A stretch of DNA of 64,000 nt from Pisolithus tinctorius. Its lineage: Eukaryota > Basidiomycota > Agaricomycetes > Boletales > Pisolithaceae. The position numbers and the translations under genes were made by a program. The stretch is from NCBI GenBank assembly GCA_024663395.1, contig JANFAH010000049.1, positions 248,001 through 312,000 on the forward strand, written 5' to 3'. Each line of letters begins with the position of its first letter. Position 1 is the first letter of the stretch. This document shows positions 11,320 through 22,148 of this stretch, one piece after another. The notes below the pieces were generated by a model that did not search any database, was not told where the DNA came from, and saw only the letters and a program-made list of their open reading frames with translations.

Positions 11320-13342
11320 TGTTACCCATTCATATGTCCTCTGTCTACCCTTCATTCATTGTCTAGGAAGTTTTACTTGAAAATTTATGAGTCTCTGTAT
11401 GTCAGTTCTGATTCCAGTTACTGTACCCCCATAGTAGTATAAAAGCATGTACAGTGAGGGACAAAAGTGTTGCAATGTTTGTGAGGTGTGACTTGTTGCT
11501 GATGTAGCTCGGGCTATTCTGCACAGATAGTCATGATACCTATACCATTGGAAAGGGGTGACTCTAAGCTTTCCAGAGCACTAATGTTCAGTCCAAACAA
11601 AGCAATACATGCTGAGATACACCCTATTCTTTCTGAAAAGTGCATTGCAATGCTTTTGTCCCTGACTGGTGAAATCATGAAATGTGACCTTTTGATGGGA
11701 TTGAGGGCATGGAGGATGGGAAAAAATGATTACATAATAAACCACATGATCATCCAGATGATTTGTCAGCATGTAAACAATGACAAACATTGGACTTGTA
11801 CCATTAATCCTCCTTCTTTTACCACAACTCATGAAATCATCTCTCTAGCTCACATGGTCATTTTCTCAAGGAATTCTTATCAAATACTGGTGGCCACCAC
11901 AGTGCTATCAGTATAACATGCTTTCAGAACCATCAGTCCCTTAAAAAACCTGCTGTCAGTCATTTCCTGGACTGTTTCTCCCCCCATGCCTGATGTGTTC
12001 TGGGACTAATCAGTATTTGGAAGGCTGAACATGTTATGGAGGTCAATCTGGCACTTCAGAACATGATGTACAAACCAGTCCTCTCTCAACCAATGCATTT
12101 CTGGCACAGGAACACTGATATGGAAGTTGGGGTGAGACAAAACTGCCTTGTGCTCTGAGCACCATAAGAGGGTTCACTAGATCTTGCTCTGATCTGAACT
12201 GTAGATGACTGGGGACAGATTATTTGGTCATATGTGACCAAAGGCAATATTCAGGGCCAGATGGAAGCACAGGATTCTGTTCCATGGCAGTTCAGTAGCA
12301 TATCCTTCTGATGACACCCAGGGGTAAAGAGGATTTTGTCTTGCCCTAACTTCCATACCACTGTCCCTGTGCCAGAAATGCATTGGTTGAGAGAGGACTG
12401 GTTTGTTCATCATGTTCTGAAGTGCCAGATTGACCTCCATAACATTTTCAGCCTTCCAAGTACTGATTAGTCCCAGAACACATCAGGCATGGGGGGAGAA
12501 ACAGTCCAGGAAATGACTGACAGCAGGTTTTTTAAGGGACTGATGGTTCTGAAAGCATGTTATACTGATAGCACTGTGGTGGCCACCAGTATTTGATAAG
12601 AATTCCTTGAGAAAATGACCATGTGAGCTAGAGAGATGATTTCATGAGTTGTGGTAAAAGAAGGAGGATTAATGGTACAAGTCCAATGTTTGTCATTGTT
12701 TACATGCTGACAAATCATCTGGATGATCATGTGGTTTATTATGTAATCATTTTTTCCCATCCTCCATGCCCTCAATCCCATCAAAAGGTCACATTTCATG
12801 ATTTCACCAGTCAGGGACAAAAGCATTGCAATGCACTTTTCAGAAAGAATAGGGTGTATCTCAGCATGTATTGCTTTGTTTGGACTGAACATTAGTGCTC
12901 TGGAAAGCTTAGAGTCACCCCTTTCCAATGGTATAGGTATCATGACTATCTGTGCAGAATAGCCCGAGCTACATCAGCAACAAGTCACACCTCACAAACA
13001 TTGCAACACTTTTGTCCCTCACTGTATCATACTCCGATGTTCTTCAGTACAAATATTGACTTAGTTCCTACTCCCTCTGTCTCCATCTTCTGCCTGTTGG
13101 AGTTACCTCTGACATTCTGTCTGTACTCTCCCTCTGAAATACGAGGGCTGAGATCATGCAAGGGGGTAGTGCATGAGCTAAACCTGATGCCCTCACTCTG
13201 CTCTGCCTTTGTCTCAGTGGACTTCATTCCTGCCAACACTCTGCCAGTCAGAGTTCTGTTCCTTTGTGTCAGACTTGCTTCCAAACCCTTCTCCAGACCT
13301 TGTCTAGCATCAGAGTTGGTCAGAGTAGGCCCGAACTTGACA
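11320..13342 (+). repeat. family-C LTR (plus), split by a Tc1-like insertion
   Basis: The U3 part is at about 11,320-11,451, ending with a GTATAAAAGC promoter, and the R/U5 part is at 13,025-13,342, ending CCGAACTTGACA. Together they match the LTRs at 19,717-20,440 and 63,610-64,000. The beginning of the LTR is missing and the left side abuts element A. A 1,573 bp element sits at a TA just after the TATA box. A gag start follows at 13,404, so this was a 5' LTR. Confidence 0.75.
11452..13024. mobile_element. palindromic Tc1/mariner-like nonautonomous element
   Basis: The ends are perfect inverted copies starting CAGTGAGGGACAAAAGTGTT and are flanked by TA (11,450-11,451 and 13,025-13,026), the target duplication of Tc1/mariner transposons. 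The inverted arms are about 690 bp each (11,452 to about 12,142 and about 12,335 to 13,024) and nearly identical. A 384-base stretch encodes an identical 127-residue frame on opposite strands (11,533-11,916 and 12,560-12,943). About 190 bp of unpaired sequence lies between. Inside each arm an inverted copy of the end motif recurs at 11,642-11,668 and 12,808-12,834. No transposase is recognisable. Confidence 0.85.
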
Positions 13343-13403
13343 GTATATTCGTACTCACACTTGTATGATCTCATTTTCTGTCCTCCAAAAAACTTACACC
13401 ATT

Positions 13404-13642
13404 ATGAGAACTCAAGCTCAATCCCAGAGAGAGGTTGCTGAGAACCTTGCTGCAGCACTAGCTAATCTGCATCGACTCCCTTCTGTCATTGAACAGTTCC
13501 AATCATTCTCCACTCAATGCTGCTCTTGTGCTGAAGGTGAAAGTGCTTCGCAAGCTGGTTGCTCCAACCTCCTCCCAACAACCTTCCATACTCCATCTCC
13601 TCATAATCAAGATGATGGACCCAACCCTGACCCTGATGACAA
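13404..13642 (+). pseudogene. gag N-terminus of a family-C element, truncated
   Basis: It starts MRTQAQSQREVAENLAAALA, 61 bases after the LTR end, and matches the intact gag at 20,501-21,760. It ends at DGPNPDPDD (13,642), where minus-strand gag sequence of the D family begins without a target duplication. This junction therefore looks like a deletion or recombination join. Confidence 0.75.
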
Positions 13643-14332
13643 AGGTGGTTTGTAGTTCCAGGATGAACTCCCTCCAGGAGTCCATCTAAAGAGGCCAGTC
13701 ATCAGGGTCCTCAACCCCAAGTAGGTCCAGCTCAAACCATTCTAAAGCCATGCCTTTGAGGTAGGACTGGGTGAAGATGCCTTGGCATGCTTGGTCTTGG
13801 AAGTTGAGTTCACACTGAACCAGAAAAGCACAAAGTTTCTTGGGGTTGGTACCATCAAATGTGTCCAGCTCTCACAGCTTGGTCCTGCTTGAAGACTCAG
13901 GACTAGTGCATTCATTTAGAGCCAACAGTTTGATGGCCTTAGCAAGACTATCAAAAATGGTGATCCTGGGTTCAGCATCTGGGTCTGGGAAGTCTGGCTG
14001 GTCATCCTCCAGATCATTGTCATCTGGGTTGTCATTGCTGGGACAATCATCACCAGGGCCATTGCTGGGGTCATTATCATTGGGAATGTTATTATCATTG
14101 TTGTCTGGCACATTATCCCCAGGATCATCATCAGGCATGGGAGCAATGGGATGGCATGGGGTTGGAGTATTGGAAGTCCAGGCTGAAAAGCCCCTGAAGG
14201 GACTAATGGGGTCTGGAGAGTGCCTAGTGGTGCCCAAGGCAGCTAGTGCTGCCTTGTGACAAGTACCACTGGCTGAGGTGGATTTGGGGTTGCACAGCCA
14301 TGGGGAGGTTGGAAATGAGTCTTTGTTGCCAT
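13643..14332 (-). pseudogene. D-family gag, N-terminal half, frameshifted
   Basis: The minus strand begins MATKTHFQPPHGCAT at 14,332 and, after a frame change, reads GTTRHSPDPISPFRGFSAWT, an Asp/Asn/Pro-rich acidic stretch, then MDSWREFILELQTTF at the truncated end. This parallels element D gag (29,970 onward). CGN arginine codons are replaced by TGN/CAN. The fragment stops inside LQTTFGPH at 13,643. Confidence 0.8.
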
Positions 14333-14370
14333 GCTATGTTAGACCCACACAAGTAGCAAGTCTGAAATAC

Positions 14371-14920
14371 TGTCAAGTCTGTGATGTCCAGGTTCAAGAC
14401 TGGATCAGAGACCAAAGTGGGCATGAGACCAAAGCAGGTGTGAGACCAAAGGGTCAGGATCAGATGGGAAGCAGGTGTACAGAGGGGAGAACTGGTTGGA
14501 CTTAGTGACTGAGGATGCAGCACTATTCCCTTGTGTGGGTTGCAGTCTGAGTCTGAGGCTGAGATGGGGATTTCAGATGAGACTTAATTGATTTCAGACT
14601 GAGAAGTACAAGCTGAGTAACTACAGGTTTTATACTGGAAGTAACTTATAGTACAGAGACCAGTAATGCCAGTCTTGCAAAGATTGCTAAGACAATTGGT
14701 ATGGATGGTATTAGTAAGGTATGACTAAGGTGACCAGAGACTGGGACAGAGATGAGAGCAGACCCAGGACAAAGCTAGGTTGGGCTCAACTGAAATGACA
14801 TGCACTGCAAAGCAGTGCTAACTGCACTAGACCTACTGGGGGTAAGGGATTGATGAGGCCAAGGCCAGACTGCATGAGTGCAAGGCTGAGTCCAGTTGGG
14901 GTTGAGGCATGGTTATGACA
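14371..14920 (-). repeat. D-family 5' LTR (550 bp), CpG-decayed
   Basis: The segment is bounded by TGTCAAGTCTGTG and GGTTATGACA and aligns with the LTRs of element D at 22,149-22,672 and 30,009-30,505. The gag fragment lies on its left, so it is the 5' LTR of a minus-strand element. Its outer end abuts a Tc1 transposase fragment at 14,921, so the LTR element probably inserted into that transposon. Confidence 0.8.
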
Positions 14921-15487
14921 AATTCCAGAAGTTGACATTATCTTTCAACAAGATAATGGCCCCAAGCACACCTCTAGGAGAGCCAAAAGTTGGTTGGAAG
15001 AACAGGAAATCAACCTTCTGGACTGGCCTGCACAATCTCCAGACCTTAATCCCATTGAACATACTTGGAATCACCTCAAGAGATGCCTCTCAGCTTATGA
15101 GAGTGCTCCTACAGGCATTCACTGACTGTGGGAAAGAGTGGTGGAGGAGTGGGGGAAGATTGATGAGGAGCAGTGTCAAAAATGGATAGAAAGCATGCCA
15201 AGAAGGATTGAAGCAGTTATTGGGGCCAAATGAGTTCATGCAAAGTACTAGATACATAAATTGATACACAAAGTCAAGAAACTGACTGCATGAGTCATCA
15301 TTTTGAAATGGCTGCCATTTGATCAAACCTTATCCAAAACCCTTGACCCCTGCACCAATAGAGAGCCAAGGGTAAGGGATTTGTTTCATACACTTATAGG
15401 TTAGGGCCTATGTTAGGTGGTATGTATGGGGCATTATTGACTTTAGTGAAAAATGTCCAAACATGTGGTCAGTTTTTTGAGCCACTG
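14921..15487 (+). pseudogene. Tc1/mariner transposase, C-terminal fragment, with 3' TIR
   Basis: The plus strand reads DIIFQQDNGPKHTSRRAKSW, then DWPAQSPDLNPIEHTWNHLK, a textbook Tc1 DDE signature. The D of QQDN is the second catalytic Asp and the E of NPIEHTW is the third residue, 34 residues apart (DD34E type). A TGA follows GIH; the frame then continues WERVVEEWGKIDEEQCQKWI to the end. The right terminal repeat is the inverse of CAGTGGCTCAAAAAACTGAC, ending at 15,487 and followed by TA. The N-terminal half is missing, cut by the D-family LTR. Confidence 0.9.
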
Positions 15488-15489
15488 TA

Positions 15490-16755
15490 TCTTTGGAGCA
15501 AAGGCAGTGAGTTACATTGACCAAAGAACATCACCATTGGCTTGAACAAGCCTCTAGGGGTGATGAAGGCCCCTTTCCATTCATCCCCTTCTTTTACACA
15601 GAGGTTAGTAAAGCCCCAACAAATGTCAAACTTAGCATAATATCAAGACTCTACCAGCTCATCAAAAAGTGACTGTGCATTGGGTAGCAGGTGTGCATCC
15701 AGGATAGTCCAGGAATTGAGATAGTGATAGTCTTGAATTAATCACTTCTTACCATCCTTTTTAACAATGAAAAAGACCAGGGCAGCTTGTGGCAAAGTTG
15801 AAGGGCAGATTTTACCACACTTGAGGTTTTCATCAAGAAATTTGTCTAAGATTTTAAGTTCTTCAGGTGACTGTGGGTAAACTGAAGGCTTCTTGGGCTT
15901 GAACCTGTCCTTAAGGTGAATTTTGTGGTCCAGTTCCTTCCTGTGGTGGGGGAGAGGGATATTGTCTTCTGCAAATACCTTTGCAACACATGAGTACCAT
16001 TCTGGAAGGTGCACCTCCTCCTTTTTATCTGCCAAGGCTGCTTCCAGTTCTGTTGACAAGGTAGTCTTCCAAACTTTCATCTCTTCTTTGTCATCCCAGC
16101 AGCTGATTCTTCCTGTTAACCAATTAACCCAAGGTTTGTATTCCTTCAGGAATGGCATCCAAAGAAGGATATCCTCTTTTCCTTGATGCTGCATGGAGGG
16201 TGCACTTGTATTTGAGCATTTCCCAATCTTTTTGTGTGAAAGACATCATCAGGAAAGGATCTTTGATGCAGTAAGTGATGATCTTGAGTTTGTTGACTAT
16301 TTGTTCTGAGATTAAATTGACCTCTGCACTGGAATCAATGCAGGTGATGATGCTTGCATTGTTGTCTTCCAATTGTACTCATCTGAGGGGAGATATAACA
16401 TGCATATCCAATTCCTCATCTATAGAAGTACATTTAGCAGACAATATGTATGGCAGACCGACTGTAGCAAGCAGTTCAGCAGTCCATTTTAAAAATCCTC
16501 TTGCATTTCCTTCTCAATAATCTCCATGATCCATTGCATGGCTTCCAGCTTCATTTCTTTGCCATCTTCTTTGCAGATCACTTTGATTGAGATAAGAAGG
16601 GTGCAATTCCATATTTGATAGCACAAGGAGGTTGTGAGAGCAAGAAGTTTTGAGACTGTCAAGCTCTGTAAAATCTGCAAGAGTTTTTCACTTTTGTTAT
16701 GCTCTGATGCAGTGACTTTGTCAAATGGACTAGGCATGAAGTGAAGGAGGGACAC
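15490..16755 (-). pseudogene. Gypsy pol fragment (element I): protease to start of RT
   Basis: The minus strand has an unassigned N-terminal block (16,755-16,489). A retropepsin region at 16,372-16,124 has TCIDSSAEVNLISEQIVNKL, with SSA in place of the usual SGA. RT fingers at 16,194-15,742 have LDKFLDENLKCGKICPSTLP and VFFIVKKDGKK. The frame then continues with a stop through GFTNLCVKEGDEWKGAFITP and VMFFGQCNSL. The RT is cut at 15,490 by the Tc1 element, which sits at a TA inside the LQR(M) codons. No matching LTR was found. Confidence 0.75.
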
Positions 16756-17204
16756 ACTACAGGCTGAACTTATTGTAACCCCTATGGATCCTCAAGCAAT
16801 GCTGACTTCAATAGACTCCTACTGGAGGGAAGACCTTTCTGACACTGAGGAGGTGAGAAGAGAGCACAATGATGGGGATTTGCAAGGTAGCAAAAAACTA
16901 GAGTACAGGGTACCATACTGTCTACATATATACCTCTCTGAGGAGGGTGCACAAGAACCCTGTAAGTAGTAGTCCACTGCAGACAGTAAGTAATGAAATA
17001 AGAATGAGTCAATAAGACTCAGCAAGGCCCAAACTGGTGATGCAATCAGTGCACAGCAAGGGGGAAATGGAATGATGGACAGGTGAAACACATCAAACAC
17101 ACTATACAAGGATAAAGGGAAAACAAGGGAACAGTACAAGAAAGCAATTAGGGTGCAACAGCATGCAGTCCCTTGAGTCCATCAACTAACCTTCCTTTAT
17201 ATGG
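16756..17204. other. no recognisable feature
   Basis: CpG-poor sequence with short overlapping frames on both strands (for example 16,819-17,139 minus, hydrophobic and Cys-rich but of low-complexity look). It may include the leader or LTR of element I, but I could not find paired ends. Nothing else is supported. Confidence 0.4.
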
Positions 17205-17452
17205 ATGTCCCAAGATCCAGACTCCAGCCCAGATGACAATGATGACCACAGCTACAACCTGGAATGCAAGGCACTTGACAATGTAGGTGTCATGTGACCA
17301 GAAGTGGAAATGGTCTGGCTCAAGGTGTAACAGTGGCTATGGATGGTGTGGAGGAATGCACAGGCTAAACTAACATCCAAAGGTGCCTTGGAAACACCTG
17401 TCAAGACTGAGGCATGCTTGGTTGAAGAAAGAGTGCAGATGGGGAAGGAAAG

Positions 17453-18313
17453 TGATAAGTACAGGTTTACCCTTGGTTGACCAGCCTTCAAGACCAGGTG
17501 ACAGGGGCTAAGTCTGGGGGGCCAGAGTCAAGGCTGGGAGACAGGGGCCAAGTCTGGTTGGACTGGAGTTAAGGCCAGGAGTGTGGGAACAAGGCTGGTA
17601 GCATGGGAAAGTGACCAGTCTTGGAGTGTGCACAGGGGAAAGCCAGTCCAGGGTTGGATCTACCTCCCTTTGTCTCAGCTTATGTGCTGTACCCTGATGC
17701 AAGCCAGGGAGAGGTCCAGGACAGGGGCTGGGGATAGCTTAAGGCTCAGCCTTAGCTATAGAGTAGACTCAAGGGGTAATACAGGCTTGAGGGTAATACT
17801 AAGTCAATATTCTGACTGAGGTGCTATGAAGTATGTCAAGGGTTAAATACATGAGGCCAGTCTGGAGTAAAGAACATGAAGCCAGACTTGTGAATAAGTG
17901 ATTAGCAAGATGATTAGCAAGGTATGGACAGCCATGGGGGCTGTGCCAAGACTAATAGTCAATGTCTGGGTGACCAGCATGACCAGAGTTGGACACAGGA
18001 TTTGTACAGTAAGCAGAACCAGATGAAAGGACCAGACTAAATATAGTACAAATAATGGAAAACAGACCAGAGTTATGTCTGGGTGACCTGGACATGGACC
18101 TGGGAGGACTGGGGTGGAGCAGTGCAAGGCTGGGAGGCCAGAGTGGACCAGAGATAGGGGTAAAAGACTGGACTTGAGATATTTAGGCCAGAGTTAGGTT
18201 TCTTAGGGCTGGAATTAGGTTTTCTAGGCTGGACTAGGACTGGACTTGACTGGAGATAGGGGATAGGGGTCTGGACTGAACCAGGGTTGAGTCCAAGAGT
18301 CATGGACATGACA
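17453..18313 (-). repeat. solo LTR, family H (861 bp), TSD GAAAG
   Basis: The ends are TGATAAGTACAGG and GGACATGACA. The flanks carry identical 5-base duplications GAAAG (17,448-17,452 and 18,314-18,318). The same LTR family occurs at 35,615-36,537, where the CpGs are still present; here almost all are TpG or CpA, so this copy is older. No internal element sequence adjoins it. Confidence 0.85.
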
Positions 18314-18817
18314 GAAAGCAGGCAGGCCAACCATCATCAGCACATAAGTTTGTAAACTGAGTTATGTCCCTCTAGTACTAATATTTACACTTACCAGAAA
18401 TATCACCACAGAATCCTGGTACTTGATCAAATAGTCAAGCTGAAATCTGAAGTACAAGACAATGATATCGATATCCAAAGCTGGAAGTGGCTACAGTGCC
18501 TCATCAAGATGTTAGGTGAGCATGGTATGAGTTCCAAGGAAAGCTCAGTGGAGAATGGGGTGGAGAATATCCTTTGTGTGAAGAACATGCTGTGGCACAG
18601 GAACATGGATCAAGAGCTAGAAATCATGGATTTCCAGCATATCCTTGACACCAATGTTTTCTCTCCCCAAGGCTCCAAGCCTCTCACTCACAAACATGCC
18701 TAATAATCCATCAACTACATGTAGTGCTGCAAAAACAAAAACCTTACCCCTCACATTGTATGATGGTGCCTGGATTGTGCAGCTCACTGAACATCAGATT
18801 GAGGCACTCAATGTTCC

Positions 18818-19672
18818 TGTCAAGGTTGCACAACACCCCTGACTTCCTCTTAGGGTGGAGTAGGAGTGGGTTTGGCTGCAGAGTACAGCAGTCAAAGTCT
18901 GAAGTGAATCTGACCACTGGGTGATGAGATATGCAACAAACAATGAGCAGAGGGGTATGGAGGAAAGTTTCAGAGGCAGAGGTCAGAGTTGGAGGTTGGA
19001 GGTCAGATAAGAGGGCATTGGGCTCAGCTAGTGCACTGCCCCCTTGTGCAAGCCTAGCCCTTGTATTTCAGAGGTAGAGCAGACTCAGAGGGAGTGGAGA
19101 TGAAACTCTGGAGGGAACTCAGAGGGAGTCAGAAGTGGGGACTTTATTTGATATTCATACTGATTACATCAGAGTACTATGTGGCCTTATATACAATGTA
19201 GGTCAAGGGCAGTGCAGTGTAGAATGCAAACCAATAAGCATATAACAGGTTAGCAGTCCCTCCAACACAAGAGATAGAGGATAGGGACAATGGGGACCTT
19301 AACTGAGACAAGGAAACTACTACAATGAGGGAAAGAGGGTAAATACCAAGGGAGTGGAAGAATGGAGAAAAACTGACATGAGGGCAGAACCCTATCTGGA
19401 ATGCAGGGCCACAAGTCCAACAGCCCACTGGGCCAACCAAGGCCTTGGAGGAGGCACAGATGAAGGTCTGGCCTCCATGTGACCAGCCTGAGGGCAGGAG
19501 TTGAGCAGAGTTGGTCAGAACATGACCAGGGGACCTCAGAGAGGTGTGAAGATGTGTTGGGAGGGTTGGAGGAGCATGGGAATGCATTGGAAGAGGGTGG
19601 AGAAAGGTTCCCAGGGTGTGGAAGAGGGCAGACTAGATGTTAGGGGCATATGTTGGTGTCATGGTCATGACA
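18818..19672 (-). repeat. solo LTR, family E (855 bp), TSD GTTCC
   Basis: It starts TGTCAAGGTTGC and ends GTCATGGTCATGACA. GTTCC duplications flank it at 18,813-18,817 and 19,673-19,677. It matches the plus-strand solo LTR at 28,441-29,255. A TATATAAGG-type box lies on the minus strand near 19,188-19,196. It interrupts the relic gene inside the codons for LNVP. Confidence 0.88.
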
Positions 19673-19716
19673 GTTCCTCAACAAACATTCCCTTGGATGA
19701 AAGTTGTCATTTCATA

Positions 19717-20440
19717 TGTCAGGACCATGCATTTATCCTAGGTCCTCACTCACTCTGCACCCTTCTCTGCCAGTTGTTTACTTGCTCCACACCAACTCTG
19801 CCTGCCCTCTGTCACTTATGAGCCTTCTCTGACCTGACTGCTGTCAGACTTGGGGCCAGCCACCATCAGACCATGTGAACCATCCTCTAAGAGGTCATGT
19901 GACCTCCCTTCAGACTTCTCCTTGACAGCACACAGTCAGGTACTCTGCAGCACATGCACCACATGGTCCAGCACCTAGACTATTTCCTTTTTGGTTTGTT
20001 CTGTGTTACCCATCATATGTCTTCTGCCTTCCCTTCATTCATTGTCTAGGGAGTTTTCACTTGAAAATTTACGAGTCTCCATATGTCAGTTCCAATTCCA
20101 AACACTGTGTCTCTGTAGTAGTATAAAAGCATGTACCATACTCCACTGTTCTTCAGTACAAATATCAACTTAGTTCCTACTCCCTCTGTCTCTGTCTTCT
20201 GTCTGTTGGAGTTACCTCTGAGTGTCCATCTGGTCTCTACCTCTGAAATACAAGGGCTGAGATCATGCAAGGGGGTAGCACATGAGCTAAACCTGACACC
20301 CTCACTCTGCTCTGCCTTTACCTTGGTGAACTTCATCCCTGCCAACACTCCACCAGTCAGAGTTCATTTCTTCTGTGTCAGACTACCTCTCCCCAGACCT
20401 TGTCTAGCATCGGAGTTGGTCAGAGTAGGCCTGGACTTGA
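19717..20440 (+). repeat. family-C 5' LTR (about 724 bp)
   Basis: It begins TGTCAGGACCATGCATT and ends near GGACTTGA, with GTATAAAAGC at about 20,120. It matches 63,610-64,000 over the U3 region. The gag ATG follows at 20,501. Confidence 0.8.
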
Positions 20441-20500
20441 TATATTCATACTCACACTTGTACAACCTCATTCTCTGTCCTCTGAAAAACTTATGCCATT

Positions 20501-21760
20501 ATGAGAACCCAAGCTCAATCCCAAATAGAGGTTGCTGAGAACCTCACTGCAGTGCTGGCTAATCTGCATCACCTCCCTTCCATTGTCAAACAATTCCAAT
20601 CCTTCTCCACCCAATGCTGCTCTCATGCTGAAGGTGAAAGCACTTCACAAGCTGGTCACTCTGACCTCCATCTGACTATCTTCCATACTCCATTGCCTTG
20701 TAACCAAGGTGATGGACCCAACCCCAATCCTGATGATCCTGATGGTGGTCCCAATGGCAGGGGCAGCAGTGATGGAGATATCCCCAAAGACCTGGCTGAG
20801 CTGCCAGAGGACCCCCTCATCACTCTTGCTAGAGCTGTTCACATGCTTGTGCAGTCTAGTTTGCACACAGGGGACTCTACTCCAAAAACCAAGGTCCACA
20901 AGCCCAACACCTTCAATGGCTCCAACCCAAAGAAACTCTGTGAGTTCCTTGTTCAATGTGAGTTGAACTTCCAGGACTGCCCCCATGCATTCCACTCTGA
21001 TGGGGTGAAGGTCACCTTTGCTCAGTCTTATCTTAAGGGTATGGCTCTAGCTTGGTTCCACCCAGACCTACTAAACCCTGAAAATTATGACCATCTGCTC
21101 TGGATGGACAACTACCACAAGTTCTTACATGAGCTCACAACTAACTTTGGTCTGCATGACACCATAGCTGATGCTGTCCAACAACTCAAGAACCTTACTA
21201 TGATGGATGGTTCTCAGATTACCAAATATGTCATGGAGTTCAATCACTGGACTTCACAGTTCAAAGACTATGGTGTCAGTGCACTCTGCCACCACTTCTA
21301 TAGTGGACTTCCAGACCACATCAAGGATGAGATTGCTTGCATCAGAAAACCTTCTACCCTCACACAACTCTGCAAACTCACCCAGACCATCAATGCATGG
21401 TACTGGGAGCAGAAAGCAGAGATCTCATGCACCACCAAGTCCACCACTGACAAGTTGCAGTCCTCCAACTCTGACAACAAGTGCAAGTTGTCATCCTCTG
21501 CCTCTGCTCCAAAGTCTGACACAAAGGGCAAGGGCAAACAGAAAGATCTGCCCAAGTCTGACATTGCCCACCTTCTGGGTAAGGATGGAAAACTCACCTC
21601 TGCTGAGTGCCAGCATAGGATGAAAAACAACCTCTGCCTCTTCTGTGGCAAGGCTGGCCACTCTGCCAAGGACTGCCCCAAGTCAACCTCTTGTGCAGCC
21701 AAAGCCCACACCACTATGGCTGAATCTCTGCCTGTGGAGAAGGCTGAGCCAAAAAATTAG
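20501..21760 (+). CDS. gag polyprotein, family-C Gypsy element, open
   Basis: A 419-residue uninterrupted gag. The N-terminus is MRTQAQSQIEVAENL, followed by a variable Pro/Asp-rich region and then the capsid-like core (FNGSNPKKLCEFLVQCELNF, AQSYLKGMALAWFHPDLL, WTSQFKDYGVSALCHHFYSG). The C-terminus is Lys/Ser-rich with one CCHC knuckle, CLFCGKAGHSAKDC (CX2CX4HX4C). It would package element RNA in the cytoplasm. The stop at 21,758-21,760 overlaps an A AAA AAT sequence, and the -1 frame beyond it encodes the usual pol start (AQPGGSIDPNCAQPD). After about 85 bases an inverted LTR begins, so pol is gone. The open frame despite strong CpG loss around it is notable, but the element cannot move on its own. 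Confidence 0.8.
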   Translation: MRTQAQSQIEVAENLTAVLANLHHLPSIVKQFQSFSTQCCSHAEGESTSQAGHSDLHLTIFHTPLPCNQGDGPNPNPDDPDGGPNGRGSSDGDIPKDLAELPEDPLITLARAVHMLVQSSLHTGDSTPKTKVHKPNTFNGSNPKKLCEFLVQCELNFQDCPHAFHSDGVKVTFAQSYLKGMALAWFHPDLLNPENYDHLLWMDNYHKFLHELTTNFGLHDTIADAVQQLKNLTMMDGSQITKYVMEFNHWTSQFKDYGVSALCHHFYSGLPDHIKDEIACIRKPSTLTQLCKLTQTINAWYWEQKAEISCTTKSTTDKLQSSNSDNKCKLSSSASAPKSDTKGKGKQKDLPKSDIAHLLGKDGKLTSAECQHRMKNNLCLFCGKAGHSAKDCPKSTSCAAKAHTTMAESLPVEKAEPKN

Positions 21761-21845
21761 TCTGCTCCTCCAGGGAGTCTGCACAGCCTGGAGGAAGCAT
21801 TGACCCCAACTGTGCACAACCAGACATCCAACTCAATGTGTCTGC

Positions 21846-22126
21846 TGTCAAGTCTGGGCCTACTCCAACCAACTCTGATGCTAGATAAGGTCTGGGGAGA
21901 GGTTCAGAAGCAAGTCTGACACAAGAGAACAGAACTTCAACTGGTGGAGTGTTGGCAGGAACAAAGTCCACTGAGGTAAAGGTGGAGTGGAGTGAGGGCA
22001 TCAGGTTTAGCTTGTGCACTACCCCCTTGCACAATCTCAGCCCTTGTATTTCCGAGGGAGAGTACAGATGGAAAGTCAGAGGTAACTCTGACAGGCAGAA
22101 GATGGAGACAGAGGGAGTAGGAACTA
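21846..22126 (-). repeat. family-C LTR fragment, inverted
   Basis: Starting TGTCAAGTCTGGGCC, it is the inverse of the family-C LTR end and runs through GAGGGAGTAGGAACTA. There it is cut at a TA by a Tc1-like element (22,127). Its inverted orientation relative to the gag at 20,501 means a second element or LTR inserted into pol. Confidence 0.75.
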
Positions 22127-22148
22127 CAGTGACTCCAAAAACCCTTTC

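Larger units (their letters stand above)
17205..19716 (+). pseudogene. relic gene (GMSSDES-type basidiomycete family) cut by two solo LTRs
   Basis: If the two solo LTRs are removed, one plus-strand protein can be followed: PVKTEACLVEERVQMGKESR (to 17,452), QANHHQH, LVLDQIVKLKSEVQDNDIDI, LGEHGMSSKESSVENGVENI, KNMLWHRN, LTLYDGAWIVQLTEHQIEAL and NVPQQTFPWMKVV (19,678-19,716). The GMSSxES and YDxxWI blocks are typical of a large basidiomycete family of unknown function that I know only as hypothetical proteins. A family-C LTR begins right after it at 19,717. Stops and CpG loss show it is dead. Confidence 0.5.

Noticed and set aside
11533..11916. 127-residue open frame, identical on the opposite strand at 12,560-12,943
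   Set aside because: The identity is explained by the inverted-repeat arms of a Tc1-like element. The protein has no transposase motif and no codon structure I recognise.
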